From IMG/VR virus record IMGVR_UViG_3300009176_000035, positions 1-51,846 of that record: 51,846 bases of DNA; one strand, written 5' to 3'. How positions within the stretch are numbered: position 1 is the stretch's first letter; every line of letters begins with the position of its first letter. Made by a program: the position numbers and the translations under genes. The DNA comes from a virus. The notes under the pieces were generated by a model that saw nothing but the letters and a program-made list of their open reading frames with translations, was not told the origin of the DNA and made no database searches. This document shows positions 24,080 through 32,472 of this stretch, piece after piece.

Positions 24080-24545
24080 TTTTACGAGCCTCCTTTCCAG
24101 AAAAGTGGACGAGGCCAAGAGGCCCCCAGTCCTCCCGCCGGGAACCTACGAAGGCACCGTGGTTAATTATCAGCCAGACGAGGCCCAGCTCAAGGATGGA
24201 ACCCGAGTCCCCATAGTTCGCTTCAACCTCAAGCTCACCGCCCCGACCGAGGACATCGATCCGGAGGACCTAGTCGACCGGGACGGGAAGCCAATCGAGG
24301 TGGCAGGGAAGCGCATCAGGCATGATTTCTGGCTCGACGGCCAGCAGGACTTCCGGCTTTCCGAGTTCATCTCGAGCTGCGGGGTGGAGACGGAAGGCCG
24401 TTCCTATGGAGAGACCCTCCCCGAGTGCGCCAACGCCCCGGTCCTCGTCACGGTTACCCAGACCCAGGCCCGGGACAAGGTGGACAAGGACGGGAACCCC
24501 GAGATGTATAATAACGCCTCGAGGTTGATCGGCCTCAATCGCTAG
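24069..24545 (+). CDS. Phage SSB-like (OB-fold) protein
   Basis: A 158-residue protein from ATG 24069 (AAGGAG seven bases before). YEGTVVNYQPDEAQLKDG, then VRFNLKLTAPTEDID and a late APVLVTVTQTQARDK follow the strand order of OB-fold single-stranded-DNA-binding proteins found beside phage recombinases. An acidic C-terminal tip, as in bacterial SSB, is absent. It is probably the partner of the Sak4-like ATPase. Palindrome copy 6 follows its stop. Confidence 0.65.
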   Translation: MAVDFTSLLSRKVDEAKRPPVLPPGTYEGTVVNYQPDEAQLKDGTRVPIVRFNLKLTAPTEDIDPEDLVDRDGKPIEVAGKRIRHDFWLDGQQDFRLSEFISSCGVETEGRSYGETLPECANAPVLVTVTQTQARDKVDKDGNPEMYNNASRLIGLNR

Positions 24546-24560
24546 AGTCGAGTAGGCTTC

Positions 24561-24593
24561 GGTGTGACGGTTCGATGTTCGAACCGTCACATC
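24561..24593. repeat. Intergenic palindrome, copy 6
   Basis: GGTGTGACGGTTCGA, spacer TGT, TCGAACCGTCACATC. Thirteen inner base pairs are perfect and one G-T pair extends them. It lies 15 bases after a stop and 53 bases before the ATG at 24647. Confidence 0.95.
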
Positions 24594-24646
24594 ACCCTCT
24601 CCGGACAATAGTCGGAGTCCCACCGGTGGCGGAATGAGGCATTGAG

Positions 24647-25933
24647 ATGCAGCTTCTTAACAAGTATCGTCGAGTCCCCCTCGAGGAGATCGTCATCGCG
24701 CGGGAGGATAGGCAACGGCGCGATCTCAAGATCGAAGCCCTTATGCCGTCGATCGCCCGCCTTGGGGTGATGAATCCAATAATAGTCCGAGACCAGACCA
24801 TGGAGCTCGTAGCTGGGGAAAGGCGATTGGCTGCAAGTAAAGCCCTCGGCCTCGCGGATATTCCCGTGCGCTTCACCTCGGAATTATCCACGGTTGAGCA
24901 CCAGATCATCGAGCTTGAGGAGAATGTCGCTCGCGAGTCCCTTCCATGGGACGACCGATGCCAAGCGGTTCTCAGGATTCACAAGTTGTATTGTTCTCTG
25001 GATTCCTCCTGGACCCAGTCACGTACTGCGGAGGCCCTGGGCTATTCCAAGGGCTCCATCTCGGACTATCTCCAGGTCGGCGGCGCGTTGCTCAGCGGAA
25101 ACGAGAAGCTCGCCCGCGCCACGAACGTCATCCAGGCCAGAAATGTCCTCGCCCGAGATCAAGCGCGGCGGGAGAGTAATCTTCTCGATGAGCTAACCGA
25201 GGCCATCACCCCAGTCGCGCCGGATGACCAGCCTATCGAGTCCAGTATCCTGGAGGATGATTTCATGATCTGGGCTCGAACTTACGAGGGGCCAAAATTT
25301 AACTTCATCCACTGTGATTTTCCATTTGGAATAGACATGCAGGATAGCGATCAGGGTCGGAGCGCTCTCTATGGCGAGTACGACGACCGGCCAGAGACTT
25401 ACTGGCAGTTACTCGAAGCTTTAGCTTTGCATCAGGATAAGCTTATTCTCCCATCAGCCCACATGATGTTTTGGTTCAGCATGAAGTTTTATCGAGAGAC
25501 TCTAGACTTTTTCAGAGAGCGGATGTCCGAGTGGGAGGTGGATGGCTTTCCATTAATATGGGTTAAGAGTGACAATCGAGGAATCCTCCCGGACCCGAAG
25601 CGTGGCCCACGCCGGATTTACGAGACCTGTCTCTTCGCTTCTCGCGGCGACCGATTTATCGTGCGAAGCGTCAGCAATTCTTACGTCGCCCCATCGGGAG
25701 AGAAAATCCATCAGAGCGAGAAGCCCGAGCCGGTGCTTCGCCATTTCATGCAGATGTTTGTGGATGAGCACTCGAGAATGCTTGATCCAACCTGCGGGAG
25801 TGGCAGCAGCTTACGCGCAGCGGAATCCCTCGGGGCGAGCGCAGTCCTCGGAGTTGAGAAGAATAAGGACTTCGTCCAGGGGGCGAGAAACTCGCTTAAA
25901 AGTTTTCGCACCCTGCGCAGGTTAGCTCAATGA
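24647..25933 (+). CDS. ParB-domain/DNA methyltransferase fusion
   Basis: A 428-residue protein. Residues 1-110 are a ParB/Spo0J-like domain (IARLGVMNPIIVRD, VAGERRLAASKALG, IELEENVARE); residues 120-145 an HTH (SRTAEALGYSKGSISDYL). From about 215 a SAM-dependent methyltransferase follows in permuted order: CDFPFG (motif IV; canonical DPPY or NPPY) near 222 and MLDPTCGSGSSLRAAE (motif I) near 379-394, typical of beta-class N6-adenine or N4-cytosine enzymes. ParB-MTase fusions occur in phages and mobile elements. It may modify phage DNA against restriction. The altered motif IV leaves activity open. Confidence 0.85.
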   Translation: MQLLNKYRRVPLEEIVIAREDRQRRDLKIEALMPSIARLGVMNPIIVRDQTMELVAGERRLAASKALGLADIPVRFTSELSTVEHQIIELEENVARESLPWDDRCQAVLRIHKLYCSLDSSWTQSRTAEALGYSKGSISDYLQVGGALLSGNEKLARATNVIQARNVLARDQARRESNLLDELTEAITPVAPDDQPIESSILEDDFMIWARTYEGPKFNFIHCDFPFGIDMQDSDQGRSALYGEYDDRPETYWQLLEALALHQDKLILPSAHMMFWFSMKFYRETLDFFRERMSEWEVDGFPLIWVKSDNRGILPDPKRGPRRIYETCLFASRGDRFIVRSVSNSYVAPSGEKIHQSEKPEPVLRHFMQMFVDEHSRMLDPTCGSGSSLRAAESLGASAVLGVEKNKDFVQGARNSLKSFRTLRRLAQ

Positions 25934-26988
25934 TCGACCATTTCAAGCCATGTATCCGAGCCATCGGACCACCTCAAGCCAAGATCGCATTCGTGGGCGA
26001 GGCTCCGGGAGAGACCGAGGAGCAGATCGGCTTGCCATTAGTTGGAGCATCAGGTCAAGAATTCACCTCCATGCTCCAGGACGTGGGCATCGAGCGCCGC
26101 CATTGTTACCTAACTAACGTCCTCTTCTCCCGCCCTCCAAACAATAAACTCGAGGCGTTCCTTGTCCCCAAGGGTGAGTTACCGGATGGTTACTCGCTTC
26201 CTCCGATTCTCCCGGCGCTATACCTCCACCCATCTCTCGTGCAGGAAGTTGACCGGCTTAGGGCCGAACTACTGGCACTCCGGCCGAATCTCGTCGTCCC
26301 TCTCGGGAACACCGCATGCTGGGCCCTGCTCGGACGTAGCCGAATTTCTTCCATTCGAGGCGTGGTCGCCGAGGCGAGTCTTCTCCCGGGCCAGAAAGTC
26401 CTCCCGACTTACCATCCGGCCGGAGTCATGCGAAATTGGTCCTGGCGAGTCGTGGTCTTGCAGGACCTCCTCAAGGCCAAGATCGAGGAAGAGTTTCCGG
26501 AGATCCGCCGCCCGGAGCGGCGCCTATTTATCGATCCGACTCTTGAAGAGGCGCTTTCCTTTCTTGACTCGGCGCGAAGCTGCCCGACTCTATCTTGCGA
26601 TATTGAAACTGCGAAAGGCCAGATCACGTCAATCGCCTTCGCAACCCAGCGAGATCTTGCAATGACCATCCCATTCTGGGACCGCCGCAAGGACGGGTGG
26701 AGCTATTGGACCGAACTCGAGGAGCTAACCATATGGGAGCTGATCGCCGGACTATTATCCAGCCATCCGCGGGTACTGTTCCAGAATGGCCTCTACGATG
26801 TGCAGTACCTATGGAGAATAGGCATCCCGGTTCCTGGCTTCTCGGAAGACACAATGCTCCTCCACCACTCTCGATTCCCCGAGCTGCCCAAGAGCCTCGA
26901 GTTCATGGGCTCGATCTACACGAACGAGCGGAGCTGGAAGTCCATGAGAACCCAGCATGGGGCTTCGGATACCAAGAGGGAAGAGTAG
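25930..26988 (+). CDS. Uracil-DNA glycosylase fused to first part of a 3'-5' exonuclease
   Basis: A 352-residue protein, overlapping the previous gene by four bases. Residues 1-190 match family 4/5 uracil-DNA glycosylases: VGEAPGETEEQ, GASGQEFTSML, CYLTNVLFSRPPNN and the late LPTYHPAGV. The cluster cysteines of family 4 are not evident. Residues 215-340 carry Exo I (CDIETAKG, near 223) and Exo II (NGLYDVQYLW, near 285) of a DnaQ-like proofreading domain, then stop after WKSMR. Exo III (YxxxD) is missing here but opens the polymerase gene at 27378. I infer that this is the front part of a split polymerase. Confidence 0.85.
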   Translation: MIDHFKPCIRAIGPPQAKIAFVGEAPGETEEQIGLPLVGASGQEFTSMLQDVGIERRHCYLTNVLFSRPPNNKLEAFLVPKGELPDGYSLPPILPALYLHPSLVQEVDRLRAELLALRPNLVVPLGNTACWALLGRSRISSIRGVVAEASLLPGQKVLPTYHPAGVMRNWSWRVVVLQDLLKAKIEEEFPEIRRPERRLFIDPTLEEALSFLDSARSCPTLSCDIETAKGQITSIAFATQRDLAMTIPFWDRRKDGWSYWTELEELTIWELIAGLLSSHPRVLFQNGLYDVQYLWRIGIPVPGFSEDTMLLHHSRFPELPKSLEFMGSIYTNERSWKSMRTQHGASDTKREE

Positions 26989-26989
26989 G

Positions 26990-27388
26990 ATGCACCCCAG
27001 CGAGATCCAATGTCGAGGCTATTACTATCTAGCTTCCCCCTATTCATCTCCCTCTGCCGTGGAGCGCCAATTCCGAGCGGCGTTGGCTTTGGACTATCAG
27101 GCGGACCTCATCCAGGCCGGCCTCTACATATACTCCCCGATTGGCTCAATCCACCAGCTAGCGGAGAGGCATAGTCTCAATAAGGACTACAAGCACTGGA
27201 GCGATTTCAATAAGATATTCATCATGCAGAGTGCCGGGATGATCATCGCCAAGATGAACGGATGGGAGGAATCTGAGGGAGTCTATCATGAAATCATCCT
27301 CTGCGAGCGGCTCAATAAAAAAATCTACACTTTCGATCGTTCTATCATGAGCGTCGCACCGTACGGGGAGGCGGAGGATGTTGCTTAA
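26990..27388 (+). CDS. DUF1937/DUF4406-like protein
   Basis: A 132-residue protein starting two bases after the previous stop. CRGYYYLASPYSSPSAVER, then ALALDYQADLIQAGLYIYSP and MIIAKMNGWEESEGVYHEI fit the DUF1937/DUF4406 family, which has a nucleoside 2-deoxyribosyltransferase-like fold. It may act on nucleotides. It sits between the two parts of the split proofreading domain and overlaps the polymerase gene by 11 bases. Confidence 0.75.
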   Translation: MHPSEIQCRGYYYLASPYSSPSAVERQFRAALALDYQADLIQAGLYIYSPIGSIHQLAERHSLNKDYKHWSDFNKIFIMQSAGMIIAKMNGWEESEGVYHEIILCERLNKKIYTFDRSIMSVAPYGEAEDVA

Positions 27389-28895
27389 CAGCACCGACTT
27401 ACCGTCCATTCTCGACGAGCACCAAACCCACCAGATTTACAACGCCCTCGACGCGGCCCTCACCCTCGAGATCTTCGAGGAACTTTCGGCGCTCCCGACC
27501 TCTCCCGAGTCTCAGCTCATGTATGATTTCAGCCGAGCGGTTCAAGCCCCGGCTCTCGAGATGATGCTCCGTGGCATCCGAGTGGACAACGCGAAGAGAT
27601 GGGCCTTCATCCACCGCCTCGAGGAGGACGAGATCCGAGTCCAGGAAATCCTCGATGAGTTCGCCACCGCAATCTGGGGCACTGGCCTCAATCCTCGCTC
27701 CCCTAAGCAGCTCAAGGAATTTTTCTATTCCGCCATGGGCTACCCCCAGCAGTTCAAGTTCTTCAAGGGAGAGAGAAAGCTCTCGACCGATCGGGAGGCC
27801 CTCGAGAAATTGGCTGCATACTTCCACACCCAGCCGTTGATTAATTGTATCTTGAAGCTTAGAGATCTCCGGAAGAAATCATCAATCCTACGGAGCGAGG
27901 TCGATGAAGCCTCGGACGGGTCCTATCGCATGCATACCTCGTATAATGTTGTCGGAACCGAGACCAACCGATGGTCGAGTTCCAAGAACGTCGAGGGAGG
28001 CGGAACCAATCTCCAGAATCTTACCGAAGAGCTCAGGCGAATATTCATCGCAGACCCCGGGCGCAAGTTGGCTTACATCGACCTATCTCAGGCCGAGAGC
28101 CGTGCTGTTGGCTTTCTTTGTTGGACTATTTTTGGGCGGAGCGCTTACCTTGACGCTAGCGAGTCAGGGGACCTCCATACCTCGGTCGCTCGGCTGGTGT
28201 GGCCGAGGATGCCATGGACAGAGGACCCCAGCCATAATCGGGCGTTGGCCGAGCGACCATTCTACCGGCATTTCTCCTACCGAGATATGGCCAAGAGAGC
28301 CGGACACGCCACCAATTACTACGGGCAGCCATTCACGGTTAGCAAGAATCTTAAAGTTCCTCAGGAACTAATCGAGAGCTTCCGCCGGGATTACTTCCAT
28401 GCTTTCCCTGAGCTTCAGGATTACCACAGATTTATATCTCGAGAGCTCCAGCTGAGTGGCCAGATCAGCACGCCGCTTGGGACCACCAGAACATTTTTCG
28501 GCCGCCGGAACGATGATGCGACCCTCCGGGAAGCAATAGCTCATGTCCCCCAGCACATGGTCGGGGTGCTGCTCAACCTCGCCCTCTGGCGAGTTTGGCA
28601 TCACCTTGGAAAGGAAGTGGACATCCTAGCCCAGGTCCACGATGCGATCCTCATCCAGTACCATGAGGAGCGCGAGACCGAGCTAATCTCCCGAGTGCTC
28701 CCATTGATGGTCACGCCACTCCAGCATGGGGGTCGAACAATGTTCATCCCGAGTGATGTGGCGGTCGGGTGGAACTGGAGCAAGTATAGTGCCAGCAACC
28801 CAGATGGACTCAAGCACCTAGCATTGGGGGAAGCGGATGGTAGAGTCAGGCGGGACTCCCCAACCAGCGATCCACTTAGTCGCCTCGTCGCCTAG
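27378..28895 (+). CDS. Family A DNA polymerase starting at Exo III
   Basis: A 505-residue protein. Residues 20-30 contain YNALDAALTLE, the Exo III motif of a proofreading domain whose other motifs are in the gene at 25930. The palm/fingers follow: TETNRWSSSKN, motif A YIDLSQAESRAV near 233, motif B RDMAKRAGHATNYYG near 302, motif C QVHDAIL near 420 (the usual E after HD is A). The length is that of a polymerase domain without an exonuclease. GGGGAGG lies six bases before the ATG. I infer the replicative polymerase, which would need the upstream protein for proofreading. Confidence 0.9.
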   Translation: MLLNSTDLPSILDEHQTHQIYNALDAALTLEIFEELSALPTSPESQLMYDFSRAVQAPALEMMLRGIRVDNAKRWAFIHRLEEDEIRVQEILDEFATAIWGTGLNPRSPKQLKEFFYSAMGYPQQFKFFKGERKLSTDREALEKLAAYFHTQPLINCILKLRDLRKKSSILRSEVDEASDGSYRMHTSYNVVGTETNRWSSSKNVEGGGTNLQNLTEELRRIFIADPGRKLAYIDLSQAESRAVGFLCWTIFGRSAYLDASESGDLHTSVARLVWPRMPWTEDPSHNRALAERPFYRHFSYRDMAKRAGHATNYYGQPFTVSKNLKVPQELIESFRRDYFHAFPELQDYHRFISRELQLSGQISTPLGTTRTFFGRRNDDATLREAIAHVPQHMVGVLLNLALWRVWHHLGKEVDILAQVHDAILIQYHEERETELISRVLPLMVTPLQHGGRTMFIPSDVAVGWNWSKYSASNPDGLKHLALGEADGRVRRDSPTSDPLSRLVA

Positions 28896-30126
28896 AGCGC
28901 GGGTGCTTTCCGACTGGCTCGACTCATTCATGGACTGCACGGAGTCGGCGGCGGCACCGCCAATCTTCCGCCTCTGGGCGGGCATCAGTTGCATCGCCGG
29001 AGCCCTCGAGCGCCGAGTATGGGTCCAGACTCTCCAGGATCCAGTATTCCCCCACCTCTTCACCTGGCTGATCGGCCCACCAACTACCGGGAAGGGTCAG
29101 GCCATCGGCCCAGTGGAGCGCATCTGGCACAAGGCCCGAGGGGGAGTCTTCGGTCACCTCAAAGTCGCTCCCCGTTCGATGACCAAGGCTTCAATGATCG
29201 ACTACATGAAGGGAGCTCAGCGCCGGATTCCGATCTCCAAGTTCAGGGGCCAGGAGGGCAAGATCGACTTGCTCGAGTATTGCTCGATTCAGATTCTATC
29301 CGAGGAACTCGGCGTATTCATCTCAGCTCACGACCTCGATTTCTTATCTAACCTCACTAACATTTATAATGCTCCCCCTATCTACTCGGAGACCCGGCGC
29401 GGCGGGAACATCGACATCGAGATATTCAATCCTCAGATCAATTGGCTCGCCGGAACCCAGCCAGCATTCTTGGCCAATCTCCTCCCGGAGGAAGCCTGGG
29501 GCCAGGGCACCATGTCCCGCGTGATCATGATATACTCCGGCGTCCCAGTCCGTAAGCCTCTCTTCGGGGAGGAGGATTTCGGGAAGCCCAAACTGGAGTC
29601 CCAGCTAGCGGCGGACTTGAGCCAACTTCTGGACCTCTACGGTCAGTTCTCCCTCGAAGCCTCCGCCACCCAATCGATCATGGACTGGCACGAGGCGGGG
29701 ATGGAGCCCTACCCGAGGCATAGTAAATTGGTCCACTATTGCGGGCGGCGCCACGTCCACCTGATTAAGCTCTGCATGGTCGCGTCCCTCTCCCGGAACA
29801 ATTCCCTCATAATCACCCAACCTGATTTCGATCGAGCGAAGGGATGGCTCTTGAGTGCCGAGCAGGCGATGCCCGACGTCTTCCGAGACATGGTGGGGAA
29901 GAGTGACAAGCAGGTAATGGACGAGCTGCATTACTACATGTATCAGGCTTGGAAGGACAAAAAACCTACCCACATAACTTCAATCAAGCTATTCCTGGCC
30001 TCCCGCATCCCATCGGAGAAAATCAACCGTCTGATCGACGTCATGGAGAAAAGTAATATGATAGCCCGGCAAGCCGGGAGCGAGCTATACATCCCGCGCC
30101 CATTGCACCAGCACGGAGTGGAGTGA
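28837..30126 (+). CDS. DUF3987-like replicative ATPase/helicase
   Basis: A 429-residue protein whose start overlaps the polymerase gene by 59 bases (GGGGGAAG before ATG). PIFRLWAGISCIAGALERR, Walker A GPPTTGKG near 80, ILSEELGVFIS near 155 and a late SRVIMIYSG resemble the DUF3987 family of phage and plasmid replication ATPases. The C-terminal region has a winged-helix look (THITSIKLFLASRIP). I infer the replicative helicase or loader. It is the last plus-strand gene and ends five bases from the convergent minus-strand block. Confidence 0.7.
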   Translation: MVESGGTPQPAIHLVASSPRARVLSDWLDSFMDCTESAAAPPIFRLWAGISCIAGALERRVWVQTLQDPVFPHLFTWLIGPPTTGKGQAIGPVERIWHKARGGVFGHLKVAPRSMTKASMIDYMKGAQRRIPISKFRGQEGKIDLLEYCSIQILSEELGVFISAHDLDFLSNLTNIYNAPPIYSETRRGGNIDIEIFNPQINWLAGTQPAFLANLLPEEAWGQGTMSRVIMIYSGVPVRKPLFGEEDFGKPKLESQLAADLSQLLDLYGQFSLEASATQSIMDWHEAGMEPYPRHSKLVHYCGRRHVHLIKLCMVASLSRNNSLIITQPDFDRAKGWLLSAEQAMPDVFRDMVGKSDKQVMDELHYYMYQAWKDKKPTHITSIKLFLASRIPSEKINRLIDVMEKSNMIARQAGSELYIPRPLHQHGVE

Positions 30127-30131
30127 GTGGC

Positions 30132-32273
30132 TTAGTGGCGTCGCTGTTCCTCGGTCTGCGCGAGGAAGTCGAACGGATTGAACGGAACTCCGCCGGCTGC
30201 CAGCCAATCAATAGAGCCCTTCTTCTTTGGATCGAACTGAGCCCAGGGGCTCCTCACCGCACTAGTGTCCAGCATCATATATTGATCCTGCAATCCTCCA
30301 ATATCTCTCATATTAGTCCCTATTGCGTAACTCTTACCTTGCCCTCTCGCTTCATCTATCAAGTTTTGCATTCTGTTATCATAATTCCACTCTCTTCCTC
30401 CCCAATCCTTCACTAGCGGATCATCCAGTCTAGGATGAAGCGGGTATAGATATTTGCCATACTGCTTTGCAATATCTGGATCTTTCGAGAGGAAAATAGC
30501 CTGCTCATCACCCTTACTGGTCGGATCGCGGAACCGAAGCATCGGATGTCTACCAGCGTGCCAAAGCGTCGTATCCAGATCGATTCCCATATCCTCAGCC
30601 CGTTGCCTCGCCGCGGCATCCCCCGGGAAGCCACGCTGCAAGAATGCATCAACCCTATCTCTCCAATCACTTCCTCCAGTATAAAATCCGTGTGGAATTA
30701 TAGTAGATCGAGGATTACCGCCAGAAGGATACTTACTCAGCAACTCCGCCCCAGCAGCTTCTCCCCTCCTATTATACTGATTCCCCAGAAATTCCTTAAG
30801 CAGCTCATTCTCATTCTCTCCACCCGCATAAATACTCCTCATCAGCTGTTCCCACTCCGGAGTGCCATGGGCCAAATATTGGCCGGGCGGCGGCGGCTGA
30901 ATACTAGTCAGAGGGATGGCTGGAGTCTGAGCCCACGGCGCGATGCCCGGCTGGAGCGGCTTGGGCTTGAGTGGATCGACCGGCGGTGCAGTATAGCCCT
31001 TCACAAGCGGCTCAAGGCTACTTCCTTTCACTACATTACTCGCATCCACCATCGAGTGATAATGCAAACTCATCTCGCTCAGCTCCCCCGCCGTATATTT
31101 CCCGGCGAGCGTATGCGGGTCCCATCCCTTCTCCCCGGCGGCTGCTATCAGATCATCCATCTCCTGACTTCCCGTCCCATAGTACGGCTTCTGGGCCAGG
31201 TTCGGCTTCTCCATCTTTGGCTTAACCTTAGCCAGCAGAGCCGAGGCATCCTTATAATTCATCGCTCCTGGATCGTGGCCAGTATCCTGAATCAGGTACC
31301 AATCCTTCGCTGGAATACTCAACCCATCGCCCAGGGTCTTAAAATTCCCAGGCGGCTCACCGTACTTATCAAGAGGAACATTAATTTGGCTCGGAGGAGC
31401 GGGGAGCTGCCCTCCGCCCGCCGGAGTCCAATTCTCTCCCCCCAGCACATCCGGGTAGTATCCAGTATTCTCCAGCGCTGTATGTGCTTGATCCAGCGTC
31501 ATCTGCTCAAGAGCTATATCTCCATAGCCAGCATCCATGAGGTGATTAAGTTCCTCCGAGGTGAGCACCGATCCATCACCCAAGGTCTTCAGAGGTGGCT
31601 GGATATCCGCCGGATCATAGGCCATTCCATGGGAATCAGTTGGGTAGATTCCAGCCTCCGGCAGATCATAGTAATCGTGCTCGAGCGGAGGCAGCTTCCC
31701 GTAGGTCTCCTCCGCCGCGGCCTCAATATGAGGCCCGTGTTGGGCCGTGAGATCCGGCCAATTCTCCGGATTATTCATCACATTCTGAGCGAGGTCATCC
31801 ACATGCATTCCAAGCTGATTAGCATGGCTCTCCAACTTCCATTTCAGACTATCGAGCAGAGGACCGCTCGCCAGTTGACTTGCCCGCCCAGCCCCGCTCG
31901 CCAGTCCCGCCATCGGAATCGTCATCGCGGCGCCGGCAGCCGCTTCAATCGGCCCCTGCCCGATATGAGCTTCTCCAGTCTCCTGATTAACATCCCACAG
32001 GCTTCCAGGATCCTGCAGCGCCCGCCCCACCATCGAGCCAAAATCCCGGAGCGGCTCCACGGTGCTTTGCATCAAGGGCGAGTGCGAGTAGGCCTGAGCT
32101 GGCGTCTCCTGACCTCCCAGGAGATTAACCAGATTCTCCCCCTCCGCCTCTACCATATTACTCAGCATCCCGCCGGGCAGGTACGGCATCGCGCTTTGCG
32201 CGGCGGGAAGGACCATGTTCCGCATATTCGACTGGTCCCACCACTCCTTGAGCTTCTCATCCCAGCTTGCCAT
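30132..32273 (-). CDS. Large virion-type protein with ART-PolyVal-like C-terminus
   Basis: A 713-residue protein, last of the minus-strand late block. Residues 1-170 have small-residue-rich helical segments (GPIEAAAGAAMTIPMAGLA); the middle has repeats of the type FKTLGDGLSIPAKDWYLI or LKTLGDGSVLTSEELNHLM (three versions). Residues about 570-690 resemble ADP-ribosyltransferase domains of polyvalent proteins: LWHAGRHPML, QAIFLSKDPDIAKQYGKYL and DQYMMLDTSAVRSPWAQF. I infer a protein injected with the DNA that may modify a host target. The ART match is by pattern only. Confidence 0.65.
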   Translation of the reverse strand: MASWDEKLKEWWDQSNMRNMVLPAAQSAMPYLPGGMLSNMVEAEGENLVNLLGGQETPAQAYSHSPLMQSTVEPLRDFGSMVGRALQDPGSLWDVNQETGEAHIGQGPIEAAAGAAMTIPMAGLASGAGRASQLASGPLLDSLKWKLESHANQLGMHVDDLAQNVMNNPENWPDLTAQHGPHIEAAAEETYGKLPPLEHDYYDLPEAGIYPTDSHGMAYDPADIQPPLKTLGDGSVLTSEELNHLMDAGYGDIALEQMTLDQAHTALENTGYYPDVLGGENWTPAGGGQLPAPPSQINVPLDKYGEPPGNFKTLGDGLSIPAKDWYLIQDTGHDPGAMNYKDASALLAKVKPKMEKPNLAQKPYYGTGSQEMDDLIAAAGEKGWDPHTLAGKYTAGELSEMSLHYHSMVDASNVVKGSSLEPLVKGYTAPPVDPLKPKPLQPGIAPWAQTPAIPLTSIQPPPPGQYLAHGTPEWEQLMRSIYAGGENENELLKEFLGNQYNRRGEAAGAELLSKYPSGGNPRSTIIPHGFYTGGSDWRDRVDAFLQRGFPGDAAARQRAEDMGIDLDTTLWHAGRHPMLRFRDPTSKGDEQAIFLSKDPDIAKQYGKYLYPLHPRLDDPLVKDWGGREWNYDNRMQNLIDEARGQGKSYAIGTNMRDIGGLQDQYMMLDTSAVRSPWAQFDPKKKGSIDWLAAGGVPFNPFDFLAQTEEQRRH

Positions 32274-32276
32274 GGC

Positions 32277-32432
32277 TTAATTTCTCCTCCTCACCACCGC
32301 GGCTCCCGCGCTCGCCGTGCCAGCACCCTCAGACGCAGCTTTACTAATAGTAACACTCGAGCCGACGGCGAATACCACCCCCGGAGTCTCGCAGGACGGC
32401 AGGGTGAGGCACAGAGCGAGCAATAGAATCAT
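32277..32432 (-). CDS. Small lipoprotein
   Basis: A 51-residue product from ATG 32432. MILLLALCLTLPSC is a lipoprotein signal with the lipidated Cys at residue 14; the mature part is small (VGSSVTISKAASEGAG) and basic at the end. It could be an outer-membrane spanin subunit or another phage lipoprotein. No inner-membrane partner is obvious. It lies nine bases after palindrome copy 7. Confidence 0.55.
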   Translation of the reverse strand: MILLLALCLTLPSCETPGVVFAVGSSVTISKAASEGAGTASAGAAVVRRRN

Positions 32433-32440
32433 CAACTCTG

Positions 32441-32472
32441 GTGGGATGGTTCGATGTTCGAACCGGCCCATC
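32441..32472. repeat. Intergenic palindrome, copy 7
   Basis: GTGGGATGGTTCGA, spacer TGT, TCGAACCGGCCCATC. On the minus strand it overlaps the TGA of the 1311-residue gene (TGATGGG) and precedes the lipoprotein start. Confidence 0.9.

Noticed and set aside
30546-32426. Plus-strand open frame of 626 codons
   Set aside because: It is antisense to the 713-residue gene, which has repeats and an ART-like domain. The plus translation is Arg/Ser/Ile-rich without domain patterns.
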